DNA of 64,000 nucleotides. Source: Polystyrenella longa (GTDB lineage: Bacteria > Planctomycetota > Planctomycetia > Planctomycetales > Planctomycetaceae). The stretch spans positions 4,611,001 to 4,675,000 of the forward strand of contig NZ_CP036281.1 in assembly GCF_007750395.1 (NCBI RefSeq), written 5' to 3'. The position numbers and the translations under genes are program-made. Each line of letters opens with the position of its first letter. Positions within the stretch are counted from its first letter, which is position 1. The notes beneath the pieces are model-generated. The model ran no database searches, was not told where the DNA came from, and was given only the letters and a program-made list of their open reading frames with translations. Shown here piece by piece: positions 1 through 9,093 of the stretch.

Positions 1-743
1 ACACGAAGAAAGAGATCCAGGTGCTCTTCACCGCCGAACACGTAAATATGTTTCACCGATTCGGCTGCGATCTGTTCCTGCGTAATCAACATCAGCGTCC
101 GATGGATTTCCGCGAGGATCTTCTGATGCAGTTCAACAGCGCTGGTTTCATCGGGAAGTTGTATTGTTCGAGAAATTTTGACCTTTCGATTTTCAACAAC
201 CGTCAAGTCGAACGAATCGCTCAACATGTTGATCAACAGGCAGGGCTCATCAATACCGCTGGTTAAAGCAAACAGTCGTGCGGCCGCATAAGGTCGTAAC
301 TGAATCTTGGAAGGATGAATACCAGCGGCCTCGGCCGTATTGATAACCTCGGTTTGACCAGCAGAGGAAATCGCAGCAGCAGTAACGTTGAGCGCCCCTT
401 CGTCTGTAGTTCCTGTCGTGATGAAGTCGAGCGTCGACTCTTCCGTAATCGTTGAGGAATCTCGCATCGCCTGATTTGCGACCATCAAAGGAAGCTCGTT
501 GTCGGAGACAACAGGAACCTGCATCTGCAGCAGTTCGACCTGGCTACGGTTCACGCCCAACAAGGTGAAGGCCTTGCCCGCGCGAATCATCTCGACGGCA
601 TCATGTAACGCGGAGCTGACATCTTCATCAGGTTGAAGATACACCGCTTCAACTCGTTCAATGTGCAATTCTTTCCGACGGATGAAACCTACCACCAGAC
701 GGATTTCTTTGCGGTCCCAGTCGACGGCTAACAGACGAGCCAT
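1..743 (-). CDS. pilM: PilM/GspL-like pilus assembly ATPase-fold protein (partial, C-terminus off the left edge)
   Basis: The minus strand is open from an ATG at 743 to the window edge (about 247 codons, no stop seen). The start MARLLAVDWDRKEIRLVVG is an actin-like phosphate-1 strand as in PilM and the cytoplasmic domain of GspL. Later segments such as PYAAARLFAL and VFGGEEHLDLF fit the same ASKHA fold. In the family this protein sits on the cytoplasmic face of the inner membrane and links the pseudopilus base to the assembly ATPase. It lies 192 bp downstream of gspK, where gspL stands in classical type II operons, so I read it as the next operon gene. The rest, and any gspM or gspD after it, is outside the window. 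Confidence 0.75.
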   Translation of the reverse strand, partial: MARLLAVDWDRKEIRLVVGFIRRKELHIERVEAVYLQPDEDVSSALHDAVEMIRAGKAFTLLGVNRSQVELLQMQVPVVSDNELPLMVANQAMRDSSTITEESTLDFITTGTTDEGALNVTAAAISSAGQTEVINTAEAAGIHPSKIQLRPYAAARLFALTSGIDEPCLLINMLSDSFDLTVVENRKVKISRTIQLPDETSAVELHQKILAEIHRTLMLITQEQIAAESVKHIYVFGGEEHLDLFLR

Positions 744-935
744 ATTCAGATCCACCGTAATTTTATCAGAGTATTGTTTTGTATTATAATGAGTCCATCC
801 ATCGTTCTAAAACTCTTCATTGGCAAGCAAAGTTCAAACTGAACAGGACAGGATTCTCAGGCATGACTTATAGGAAATGGTCGGAATGATTCCGGTTTGG
901 GATGATCCGGGGAGGACGGATTCTGGCAGGGTAGG

Positions 936-2579
936 TCAATCGAGTGCTGAGGACGAAGTCGAGCTGGAACCGGCTGATTCAAACTCCGATTCGTCCAGTT
1001 GAGCCCCCAAAAGTTCGGGAGGGAAAGGTTGGCCCTGCATCCGCAGGTCAGTCCATTTTACCACCCGGGGAGAGCCCTGGGTACCGTCGATTATGACTTC
1101 TGCCCGCATCGAGGGGCCAGTTTGATCGTAAAAACCGACAACTTGTGCCTGATAGACATTTCCTCCACACGTGAGATAGGGAATCAACTCCTCCATTTTC
1201 TCCAGCGTAACCGCCTCTTCCAACAATGGCCAGATCGCATGTTGCCGAGATGCAGGATCGGTACTGGACTGATTTTCACGTGCAGATTGAATTGCTTCCA
1301 ACGTTGGATCATCCATTCCCGGAACCGCCTTAAGGACAGGAGCCGGAGCAAGATTCAAGTTCACTTTGCCGATGAGGACTGGCTCCGAATCGACGGTCAG
1401 ATTCGTAAACAATTTTGTTAATTCATCGTCAGGACCACTACCACTCCCACTCAGCGGACTCGCGTAAATCACTTCGTCCTCTTCCCCGATAGCAGGCTTT
1501 TTGATGGTTGTTCCAACTAACGCCAGAAGATTGTTAATCGGAAATTGAACCGGCTTGGAATAATCCATCGTAAGACTATCAACCGGCTGGGCACTGCTAA
1601 AGGCGGCGGGATCACGCTTTTCTGCCGCTTGTCCGTACTGACGGTAAGCCACGATATAATTGGCCCACGCCGCCCCTAAGCTCTCGGTGACTGCAGCATG
1701 TAATTGTTGTAGATCGGCTTGGTTCACATTGATTAAAGGTTCACCTGTCGCATTCTCATTTCGCTCGGCACTGTGAACGGTCAGTAACCAAGTCCAGGGG
1801 AAGGTATTGTCGTCTTCCAGCGATTCAGAACTTTCTTCGTCTGTTTGCAGACTGAGTTCATTCGGATCGGTATAGAAATCGTAGTTAAGATCTTTTCCAT
1901 ACAATATTGATCGATTGACATCGCGAACCAGCAACAGTTCGTCCAATGCCAGTGGCACCCCGTTACGAGCAGAATATGCGGGCGACAGGGCACCGTAATA
2001 TTCAGATTCGGCCCCCTGACTACGAGCCTCTGAATCAGTGTCGATCCAGTCGAGTAAAGCATTAGCGATCGGTTCGGTCATGTGCGGAAGTTGCAGAAGT
2101 GCGTTCACACCTGAGCCCGGTTCGTCCGCTTCCCATTGAGCTACGGCATGCAGGTTGAGTTTGGCCGATTCATTGGAGGGGCCATATTGAAACTTCGCTG
2201 GAGTTGTCGCCTGAGGATTCACTGAGAGAATCGTAAACCGACCACGAAAAAACGAATCCGATTCACCGTAGACCAGAACTCCTTTATAGATTTCTTCCGC
2301 AGCAGTCTCTTCTTCAAAAAACTCCTGCCGCTGTTGATCTGTCTGCGCCGCGAGTGCTTGCACGACTGCGACACCCGACTGAACCAGGTTCTCAGCTTGT
2401 AATTCGTCCCCCCGCATATAGACCGCTTTGTTTTCGGTCATCAAGGCATTCAGAAATCCATAACCGGCGAGACTGATCAATACGATTACCATCATCACGA
2501 TGACAAGAATCATCCCCTGGCGATCGGGAGATTGTGACCGAGTTTCAATTCTCGATGGGTTACTTAAGAGCTTCTTCAT
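936..2579 (-). CDS. gspK: Type II secretion minor pseudopilin GspK-like
   Basis: 547 residues. A short basic leader precedes the hydrophobic helix MILVIVMMVIVLISLAGYG at about 23-41, and the +5 Glu is missing, as is normal for GspK. The body carries two GspK-type hairpin signatures, LINVNQADLQQLHAAV and KVNLNLAPAPVLKAVPG. GspK caps the pseudopilus tip with GspI and GspJ. The ATG overlaps the gspJ stop (ATGA), which implies translational coupling. At 547 residues it is longer than the roughly 320-residue proteobacterial protein. The C-terminus is Ser/Glu rich (ESEFESAGSSSTSSSALD), a feature shared with its neighbours. The GspK call rests on helix type, the INVN/VNLN motifs and last place in a G-H-I-J-K order. 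Confidence 0.85.
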   Translation of the reverse strand: MKKLLSNPSRIETRSQSPDRQGMILVIVMMVIVLISLAGYGFLNALMTENKAVYMRGDELQAENLVQSGVAVVQALAAQTDQQRQEFFEEETAAEEIYKGVLVYGESDSFFRGRFTILSVNPQATTPAKFQYGPSNESAKLNLHAVAQWEADEPGSGVNALLQLPHMTEPIANALLDWIDTDSEARSQGAESEYYGALSPAYSARNGVPLALDELLLVRDVNRSILYGKDLNYDFYTDPNELSLQTDEESSESLEDDNTFPWTWLLTVHSAERNENATGEPLINVNQADLQQLHAAVTESLGAAWANYIVAYRQYGQAAEKRDPAAFSSAQPVDSLTMDYSKPVQFPINNLLALVGTTIKKPAIGEEDEVIYASPLSGSGSGPDDELTKLFTNLTVDSEPVLIGKVNLNLAPAPVLKAVPGMDDPTLEAIQSARENQSSTDPASRQHAIWPLLEEAVTLEKMEELIPYLTCGGNVYQAQVVGFYDQTGPSMRAEVIIDGTQGSPRVVKWTDLRMQGQPFPPELLGAQLDESEFESAGSSSTSSSALD

Positions 2580-3730
2580 TCTGATGCCTCCTCGTCGAAG
2601 TCGTCATCTGAATCCGATGATTGCAAACGAGAGAGAGCAGAACCCGGCTCAGATTCTCCTGAACTGGAACTGGCAGACGAATTCTGAAATGCGGTTTTAA
2701 GAGCGATCACTCGGCGATACTGAGGGAGTTCTTCTTCACCATCGTTCAGCAAGGTCTCCAGGTTTTCTTCGGGATCCAAAGCTTCCTCATCGGCCGCGAT
2801 TTCATCTTCTGTAGGGATCGCACTCTCTTCAACTTCACTTGCATACCGTGCATCGAGTCCTTTTTCGTAATCAAATTCGAGCGAGATTTCGATCAGTACA
2901 GGTAAGGCATTCCTGAACTGAGAATCCCAACTTTCACTCCAGGTTTTGCCGTCGGAATATCGAAACTCGACTTCGATGATTTCCGGAATCCACAAGAACT
3001 GATCGTTGTTGAGATCCGCTGCAAATATTTCATAGGGCTCCATATCGTTCAGCAGACTGTCGCTGAGAAACTTCTGATCGTCGCTGGTCAGTTCGTCTTC
3101 GTCTAACGCGACCTCTTCATCTTCCTCATCGGAATTCAACATTAGGGCCGATTGCCAATCCAGTTCACGCCGAATTAAACCTGTCGGCAGAGAATCGTCC
3201 GAGGAGTATTCCTCTTCAGGTTCCGTAAAGTCATACAGAACAACGCGTAAATCAGGGGCGAAGAATTCCGCTTCTTCCAGTTCGCTACTCAGGCTTCCGC
3301 TCTCTTCTTCATCTTCTTCCCGAGGTGGACGAGGGGGACCGGGTTTGAAGGTATTGATGCGTAGACTGTTACTCGTTCCTGTCAGGCGGTATTGAGGTAA
3401 CGTACTTATTCCTGAAGAGGACGAACTTGAAGAACTCTGAGTGCTCTCCGTGATGGCACCCGCGAGGGCTGCTTTCTGGCTTGTCTCCAACTGCGTCACA
3501 TCGACCAAACCGCTGAGGTCGGTCGAGATTTGATCCAACACTGCCCGGGCTAACCGCGATTCAGCTGCAATCCGCTGGCCGGTATCAAATAAACGGGTAT
3601 AAGACGTGAACAGATTCCACAACCCGGCCATCAAGACGGCGGAGAGCAACAAAGTCATCAGCATCTCGATCAGAGTGAAACCACCCCGTCGATGTGCCGC
3701 TTCTGATATCTTGTTAGCTCGTGTTAACAT
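2576..3730 (-). CDS. gspJ: Type II secretion minor pseudopilin GspJ-like
   Basis: About 384 residues from the ATG at 3730; a GTG at 3751 in frame is also possible, and neither has a clear Shine-Dalgarno. The leader ends at RRGG and is followed by FTLIEMLMTLLLSAVLMAG, a class III signal with Gly -1 and Glu +5 for prepilin peptidase. The residues after the helix (RLARAVLDQISTDLSGLVD) match the GspJ/PulJ pattern. Between the fold elements there are long acidic and serine-rich runs (eight Ser in a row near residue 110, DEEDEEVALDEDE, a Ser/Asp/Glu C-terminus), which make it nearly twice the usual GspJ length. One Asp loop (DLNNDQFLWIPE) could bind calcium. Its stop overlaps the gspK start. Confidence 0.82.
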   Translation of the reverse strand: MLTRANKISEAAHRRGGFTLIEMLMTLLLSAVLMAGLWNLFTSYTRLFDTGQRIAAESRLARAVLDQISTDLSGLVDVTQLETSQKAALAGAITESTQSSSSSSSSGISTLPQYRLTGTSNSLRINTFKPGPPRPPREEDEEESGSLSSELEEAEFFAPDLRVVLYDFTEPEEEYSSDDSLPTGLIRRELDWQSALMLNSDEEDEEVALDEDELTSDDQKFLSDSLLNDMEPYEIFAADLNNDQFLWIPEIIEVEFRYSDGKTWSESWDSQFRNALPVLIEISLEFDYEKGLDARYASEVEESAIPTEDEIAADEEALDPEENLETLLNDGEEELPQYRRVIALKTAFQNSSASSSSGESEPGSALSRLQSSDSDDDFDEEASE

Positions 3731-3818
3731 GGAAATCAATCTACGATTCACGTAGTCGTTAGATGTTATTAGTCTTCGTAAAATCTCGTTTGAAATATTG
3801 GCCGCTAAGGATAAGAAT

Positions 3819-4271
3819 TCAATTATCGAGTTCGCTGAGATAACTGTCGGTGATCTCTTCTCCGTCGCCTGACTCGCTCGAAGAAGTAGACATAATCCAG
3901 CGCACTAATTGGAACCGTTGAGGTCGTAGAAACTTTTCTTCGTCCTGCCAGACTCTGATCGTCAACTTCGTGAGAGGAAGTTTTTCGTCGGGTTCTGTTT
4001 CGACGGCATAGTGCCAATCTTCATTGTCCTCCCAGACCGTATCGTCCGTCGACTCCATCGCTTCCATACCGCTGAGCATGAGATTCATTTTCTGCTCACA
4101 GAATAGCTGGGCTGTCACCATCGATTCAGAAGAGCGGGCGCTGATTCGTCCCAGGTTCGCAAGCTGGTCGAGCACGACCAGACTACCGATCAGAATCGAC
4201 GAAGCGATCAGAACTTCCATCAGGGAAAATCCCCCCCGAGTGTTCTGCATTCGAACTTCTGTGCGTTTCAT
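3819..4271 (-). CDS. gspI: Type II secretion minor pseudopilin GspI-like
   Basis: 150 residues. RGG then FSLMEVLIASSILIGSLVVLDQL gives a prepilin-peptidase site with Glu +5 and one hydrophobic helix. The following ARSSESMVTAQLFCEQKMNLML resembles the GspI/PilV region after the helix, where new pseudopilins often carry AxxLAxxKMxxL. Length is close to the family norm of about 120-150. It lies between gspH and gspJ, as in classical operons, and is thought to act in the tip complex that starts pseudopilus assembly. The C-terminus again ends in a Ser/Glu/Asp stretch (SSSESGDGEEITDSYL). The start could also be the ATG at 4250. Confidence 0.8.
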   Translation of the reverse strand: MKRTEVRMQNTRGGFSLMEVLIASSILIGSLVVLDQLANLGRISARSSESMVTAQLFCEQKMNLMLSGMEAMESTDDTVWEDNEDWHYAVETEPDEKLPLTKLTIRVWQDEEKFLRPQRFQLVRWIMSTSSSESGDGEEITDSYLSELDN

Positions 4272-4381
4272 GATTCAAGTCCAGGATCAGGTTTCACGAA
4301 TGGACGATTGGGAAACGTCGCCCTTCCCTGGCCACTTCCGCCCGTTTTCCTGAACGGGAACGTGAACAAACTCTTTGCAGA

Positions 4382-5173
4382 TTACTCCGCTGGCAAGTTG
4401 ATCTCTTGAGAGGAATTTCCTCCGTCCAGCAAGTCTTCACTGTCTGCGGGATCGCCGTTTTGCGCTTCTTCCGGACTAAGCTTGTGAATTCGCCCAACCG
4501 ATGCCTCGCCCGTCAGACTTCGTAATTGCAGGTCGATGGAATAATTGGGATTCTGTTCCAGAAATATCTGGCCTCCCGTACTTTGACCATTGGGGAAAAA
4601 GATGACCGGTCGCGACCAACCATCGTCATCCATCCAGACTTCTTTAACGTCCTGAGTCGTTTCCTCTTCGATTGAACGACGACGTCGCTTCAAACCAGAA
4701 AAAGCAATTCCGGGAGGCAATTCGGCCAACGTCAATTCTTCCTCATCGTCGCGCCCCAACAGGGGCTCTTCCTCGAATGAGGAGGAGAGCTCTTCTCCAT
4801 AAGGAGAAACGGAAGTATCAGTTTCCATCTCCGAAGAAGAATCTGAAAGCAAGTCCGACTCTTCCTTCATCTCTTGATGCAGTTCCAGCAATCCAGCCGG
4901 GCAGGGAGTAATCTCGTAGATCCCCTTACCCGGTTGAAAGCGGAATTTCTGAGCGACACCGGACTCGATCGCTTTCAAGCGAATCTGAGAAAGCTCATGA
5001 CTCACCTGTTTTGCCGCTGACTCCAATTCAGTTCGCTGTAACGTCGTACGCAAAGAGGGCCATGCCAAAGTGGAAACGACAATAATTAACGATAACACCA
5101 CAAGGACTTCAATTAACGTGAAGCCCTTTCTGCTGTTCGTCGATTTCTCAATTACTTCGTTTCGCTCCGACAC
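4382..5173 (-). CDS. gspH: Type II secretion pseudopilin GspH-like
   Basis: 263 residues from a GTG at 5173 with GAGGA close upstream. The leader MSERNEVIEKSTNSRKG is followed by FTLIEVLVVLSLIIVVSTLAWP, a canonical class III signal. The next segment LESAAKQVSHELSQIRLKAIESG is the GspH/FimT hallmark (an A-x-x-L-x-x-x-L-x-x-A-R-like helix), and a beta-rich region follows. An acidic serine-rich insertion of about 60 residues (DLLSDSSSEMETD, DDEEELT) interrupts the globular part, which makes it longer than usual. It follows gspG by 59 bp in the operon. Confidence 0.82.
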   Translation of the reverse strand: MSERNEVIEKSTNSRKGFTLIEVLVVLSLIIVVSTLAWPSLRTTLQRTELESAAKQVSHELSQIRLKAIESGVAQKFRFQPGKGIYEITPCPAGLLELHQEMKEESDLLSDSSSEMETDTSVSPYGEELSSSFEEEPLLGRDDEEELTLAELPPGIAFSGLKRRRRSIEEETTQDVKEVWMDDDGWSRPVIFFPNGQSTGGQIFLEQNPNYSIDLQLRSLTGEASVGRIHKLSPEEAQNGDPADSEDLLDGGNSSQEINLPAE

Positions 5174-5232
5174 ACTGTCCTCGCTTACATTTCAATTAAG
5201 ATGCACAAGTTAAAGTCACGCGTGACCTTAGA

Positions 5233-5730
5233 TTACTCCAGATCGGAAGCATCCAAGTCTCCGCCTGAGTCTTCACCATCTTTGGAACCTTTGGCACTGG
5301 TGATATCATCTTCGGTGCCATCTTCGCCATCCGGTCCGAAAGACCAGATTGTCGGCTCACGGTCGCCCGCTTCGTATTCGTACTGGAAGTCATTGCCCCA
5401 AGGGTCAGCAGGAATTTCTTCCATGTAAGGGCCTTCCCAGTTGTCGGCGTTCCCAGCTCCTTCGGCATCTTCTGAAGGCTCTTCAACCAGAGCGGCCAGG
5501 CCAATCTCGGTCGAGGGGAAAGTCTTCATGTGATACTGGTAAAGTTCTAGAGCACTCTCGAAACTCTTAACCTGAGTGAAGGTCGCGTCGACATCGGCTT
5601 TTTCACGGGTACCGAGAATACGAGGTCCAACCATGGTTGCCAGCAGCACAATAATGCCAAGCACAACAAGAACTTCGATCAGCGTAAAACCTTTTCGCTG
5701 ACGGGTAGTGCGGTTAATACGTTTTTGCAT
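5233..5730 (-). CDS. gspG: Type II secretion major pseudopilin GspG
   Basis: 165 residues. The leader MQKRINRTTRQRKG is followed by FTLIEVLVVLGIIVLLATMVGP with Glu +5. The globular domain has the family marks FTQVKSFESALELYQYHMKTFPSTEIGLAAL, then the WGNDFQYEY and WSFGPDGEDGTEDDI segments, which in known GspG structures form the calcium-binding C-terminal loop. GspG polymerises into the periplasmic pseudopilus that pushes substrates through the secretin. A ribosome site (AAAGGATC) lies just before the ATG. The tail after the calcium loop is Gly/Asp/Ser rich. Classical GspG is about 140 residues. Confidence 0.93.
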   Translation of the reverse strand: MQKRINRTTRQRKGFTLIEVLVVLGIIVLLATMVGPRILGTREKADVDATFTQVKSFESALELYQYHMKTFPSTEIGLAALVEEPSEDAEGAGNADNWEGPYMEEIPADPWGNDFQYEYEAGDREPTIWSFGPDGEDGTEDDITSAKGSKDGEDSGGDLDASDLE

Positions 5731-5862
5731 CGTATAAGATCCTTTCGAATTTCAAATCTGTATCTGAATTGGTTTTTGTTTTGTTTGTGAATCAGTTTAG
5801 CCCCGATGCCTATTCGCTTCATTGAGACGAATATCGGACCGGACTTTATATTTTTTGCCGTT

Positions 5863-7083
5863 TTAGACGGAAGTACTCGCTTCGATAATAGGCATTAAAA
5901 GTGCTATCAAGATAAACAGAATGATGACCCCCATCAGGATCAACATGATTGGTTCCAGAAGTTTCACCATCGAATCAAGTTTTCGATTGGTCTTGCGATC
6001 GATCCCTTCCGAGATATTGATCAGCACGTTTTCCAGATTGTTCGACTCTTCCGCGATGCGAATCATTGCCATCACGTCATTCGGTATCAGTCCACATTGC
6101 GACAACGGTTTAGACAATGTCTCACCGGAAGTCACGTTCTCGGCCGATTTGGCAATCGCCATGGACAACACTTTACTGCCCGATGAATCCTTACTGATTT
6201 CGAGGGCTCGCAGTAAGGGGACGCCGTTTTGCAACAACGTTCCTAGAACACGAGTGAATCGAGCGACCGCCGAACCCAGAAAGATATTACCAGCAACAGG
6301 AATTTTCAAACGCCAGCGGTCAAACTTCAGTTTGCCGTCATCAGTCGCCATCCATTTTTTAAGTGCAACGACGCCACCAATGAGTGCGACTCCCAGCAGT
6401 ACGCCATACATACTTCCGAGAAAGTCGCTGATGGCAAGCAAAGCCACCGTCGGACCTGGAAGTCCCCCTTTTTTCTCCAATGACTTGAACAATGGTTCGA
6501 ACTTGGGAACCAGAAAAATCAGAATACCCGTAACGGAAATAATGCCGACTACTAGAAGGAAAGCAGGATAAATCATCGCTCCCTTCACTCGAGCTTTCAT
6601 CTCTTCCTGTAATTCCAGAAAGTCGGCCGTTCGTTTGAGAGCATCTTCAAGGAAGGCCCCCTCCGAACCGGCGCGAACCATGCTCACTGTTAGTTCATCA
6701 AAAACATTTGGGTGGCGTCCGACCGCTTCTTCGAGGTTGGAGCCTTCAACCATGCGATCATGAACGTCCGTTAAAACTTCTTTGATATCCGGATTCGTTG
6801 CTTCCTGAGACATCAGCTTGAGCGCTTCCAGAATCGAGACACCATTCACCAACAGATCGGACAGTTGAGTCAGCATCTGTGAAATCACGTCCGCTTTAAT
6901 TCTCTTGGAGAACTTAAAACTGAAGTTAAACGGTGAACTGGCATCTTTCGCATCTTCGACCAGCAATGGAAACAGCGAACGCTCGCTGAGCATGTTCAAT
7001 GCTTCGCGTTTCGAATTCGCTGTGAGCAGACCAGTAATCTGATCACCGCCAGCAGATCTCGCTTTGTAAGCAAACTCAGGCAT
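5863..7083 (-). CDS. gspF: Type II secretion inner-membrane platform protein GspF
   Basis: 406 residues from the ATG of MPEFAYKARSAGGDQ; an in-frame start 14 codons upstream is less likely because GspF/PilC proteins usually begin MPxFxYKA. Two repeated cytoplasmic T2SSF domains, each followed by membrane helices, are visible: LTQLSDLLVNGVSILEALKLM with the TM block AMIYPAFLLVVGIISVTGILIFLVP, then FTRVLGTLLQNGVPLLRALEI with the C-terminal helix PIMLILMGVIILFILIALLMPI. The protein is the rotating platform that GspE acts on. It is separated from gspE by 300 bp without a gene and followed by gspG. Confidence 0.93.
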   Translation of the reverse strand: MPEFAYKARSAGGDQITGLLTANSKREALNMLSERSLFPLLVEDAKDASSPFNFSFKFSKRIKADVISQMLTQLSDLLVNGVSILEALKLMSQEATNPDIKEVLTDVHDRMVEGSNLEEAVGRHPNVFDELTVSMVRAGSEGAFLEDALKRTADFLELQEEMKARVKGAMIYPAFLLVVGIISVTGILIFLVPKFEPLFKSLEKKGGLPGPTVALLAISDFLGSMYGVLLGVALIGGVVALKKWMATDDGKLKFDRWRLKIPVAGNIFLGSAVARFTRVLGTLLQNGVPLLRALEISKDSSGSKVLSMAIAKSAENVTSGETLSKPLSQCGLIPNDVMAMIRIAEESNNLENVLINISEGIDRKTNRKLDSMVKLLEPIMLILMGVIILFILIALLMPIIEASTSV

Positions 7084-7383
7084 GATAGTGAGAGAAAAAG
7101 CTCGTTTTTCAGGTGGGACATTCAACCGTTCGAGACAAGAATCCCGATAGCTAAACGTGGATATAAGGTAGGACCGGAACAGGACTTCCGGGAATATTCA
7201 GGCGGGGTATCAACTCATTTTTCGGATTGTAGATGGGCCGAAAACAGGAGCTAATCGAATTCAAGGTGAGAAATCATCAGGTGGGTCGAGGTATTTTAGC
7301 CGTCCGCTGGCCGATTGCAGAGTCCAAAAATCGCGGTAATTGCTGATTCGACCACATTTTTCTGAATCTGAACCGATTTGTGA
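7084..7383 (-). other. Non-coding gap between gspE and gspF
   Basis: This 300-bp stretch between two co-directional operon genes has no credible reading frame. I see no strong hairpin followed by a T-tract, so read-through from gspE to gspF is possible, but a separate promoter for gspF-K cannot be excluded. Confidence 0.4.
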
Positions 7384-9093
7384 TTAATGGTCCGCTTTCG
7401 CTACGCGAATTACTTCATCGACGGTCGTCCGGCCATCAATGACTTTTCTCCAGGCATTCTGTCGTAAAGTCTTCATACCACCGCGAATAGCGGCTTCTTT
7501 GATTTCAGTCGTGGTCCGCGCTTCCGTTGCCATCTGCTTGACCTCGTCATTCGCCACAAGCAACTCGTAGATACCCGCACGACCAGAGTAACCAGACCCT
7601 CGGCATTCCCGGCATCCGACTGATTTATAAAGGTAACCCGTATTCGCCGCTTCATATTCCTCCCAAGGGAAGTCGGAAGGCATAATGTCTCTGTCGGGTT
7701 CGATTTTTTCCTTACAGTGAGGACATAACCTCCGAACCAGCCGCTGGGCCAGAATCCCTTCCACTGTACTGCTCACCATGAAGGGTTCTACCCCCATGTC
7801 GCCCAGTCTCATGAATACACCGGCGGCATCGTTGGTGTGTAATGTGCTGAAGACAAGGTGACCCGTCAGCGCTGCTTGAATCGCATTCTCTGCCGTTTCC
7901 TGGTCACGAATCTCCCCCACCAGACAGACGTCCGGGTCATGACGGAGAATCGCACGTAAACTGGTAGCGAATGTCAGGCCAACCTTGTGGTGCACCTGAA
8001 TCTGGTTAATCCCTTCCAGTTGATATTCAATCGGGTCTTCTGTCGTGATGATCTTTGTGTCGTCACTCTTAATTTCATTCAGCGCACTGTATAACGTCGT
8101 CGTCTTACCAGAACCGGTTGGCCCTGTAACAAGTACAATACCGTGCGGTTGTTTGATAACTTCACCAAACTGCTGATAAATATCCAGATCCATTCCAATC
8201 CCTTGCAGGGTGAAATTCATCCGGTCTTTGTCGAGCACACGCATGACGACCGATTCACCGTGTAACATTGGAATGATAGAAACACGAATGTCGATCTCTC
8301 GTCCGGAAATTTTCAGTTTGATACGACCGTCCTGCGGAATTCGTTTTTCGGCGATGTTCATCCGCGACATAATTTTGAGTCGACTGGTAATTGCTGCCTG
8401 GAAACGATTGATCTCGGGCGGCATCGGTTGAGTCTGCAAGACCCCATCGATTCGATAGCGAATCTTAATTCCCTTGGCCTGACTCTCAATGTGAATATCA
8501 CTCGTGCCTGAATTAACGGCTTCAATCAGAATTTCATTCACTAACCGAACCACCGAGGCTTCCTGAGCCATCGCGGAATCTTCGGACGAATCAAAATCGA
8601 GGTCTTCCAGAACTTCCAGTCCGCCCGCGTCCTCATCCTTCTGGGCCATCAGCCCTTCGACAGTCTCGGCTCCTACTCCGAAATGTGCCTTAATTAATTT
8701 GATCAGTTCCGTGGGCGCAGCAACGGCCGCTTCAATACTTCGGCCACATTCAGCAGCGATTTGGTCGAGTGAATTGACGTCGAATGGATTTTTGGTCGCG
8801 ATGATGATTGACTGATCATCCGTCTTCCCCACAGGAAAAACTGTGTAGCGGTGAATCACTTTTGGCGAAAAAGTGTGTAACAATTCTGGATCGATTTCGT
8901 AATTAGGAATATCGATGAACGGCATTCCCATCGTCAGCGCAATGGAACGGAGTACTTCTTCTTCTGATTCGAAACCGTACAACCGGGCAAATTCATCCAA
9001 CCGACCATGCTCCGCGAGAGCTTCCCGGGCCAGTTGCAGATGTCGTCCTTCCAGAGGACTAATGTTCGATGAGGTTGATTGAGAAGAGGCCAT
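7384..9093 (-). CDS. gspE: Type II secretion assembly ATPase GspE
   Basis: 569 residues. An N-terminal GspE/MshEN-type domain (about 15-140) precedes the hexameric secretion ATPase core. Walker A GPTGSGKT is at 324-331, the Asp box at about 350-356 (TTEDPIEY), Walker B LVGEIRD at about 391-397 and the His box STLHTND at about 416-422. The tetracysteine zinc motif (CPHC at 457-460, CREC at 494-497) is typical of GspE/PilB rather than PilT. It powers pseudopilus extension from the cytoplasmic face. It is the first gene of locus 1, and divergent from the flippase gene to its right. No clear Shine-Dalgarno precedes the ATG. Confidence 0.95.
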   Translation of the reverse strand: MASSQSTSSNISPLEGRHLQLAREALAEHGRLDEFARLYGFESEEEVLRSIALTMGMPFIDIPNYEIDPELLHTFSPKVIHRYTVFPVGKTDDQSIIIATKNPFDVNSLDQIAAECGRSIEAAVAAPTELIKLIKAHFGVGAETVEGLMAQKDEDAGGLEVLEDLDFDSSEDSAMAQEASVVRLVNEILIEAVNSGTSDIHIESQAKGIKIRYRIDGVLQTQPMPPEINRFQAAITSRLKIMSRMNIAEKRIPQDGRIKLKISGREIDIRVSIIPMLHGESVVMRVLDKDRMNFTLQGIGMDLDIYQQFGEVIKQPHGIVLVTGPTGSGKTTTLYSALNEIKSDDTKIITTEDPIEYQLEGINQIQVHHKVGLTFATSLRAILRHDPDVCLVGEIRDQETAENAIQAALTGHLVFSTLHTNDAAGVFMRLGDMGVEPFMVSSTVEGILAQRLVRRLCPHCKEKIEPDRDIMPSDFPWEEYEAANTGYLYKSVGCRECRGSGYSGRAGIYELLVANDEVKQMATEARTTTEIKEAAIRGGMKTLRQNAWRKVIDGRTTVDEVIRVAKADH

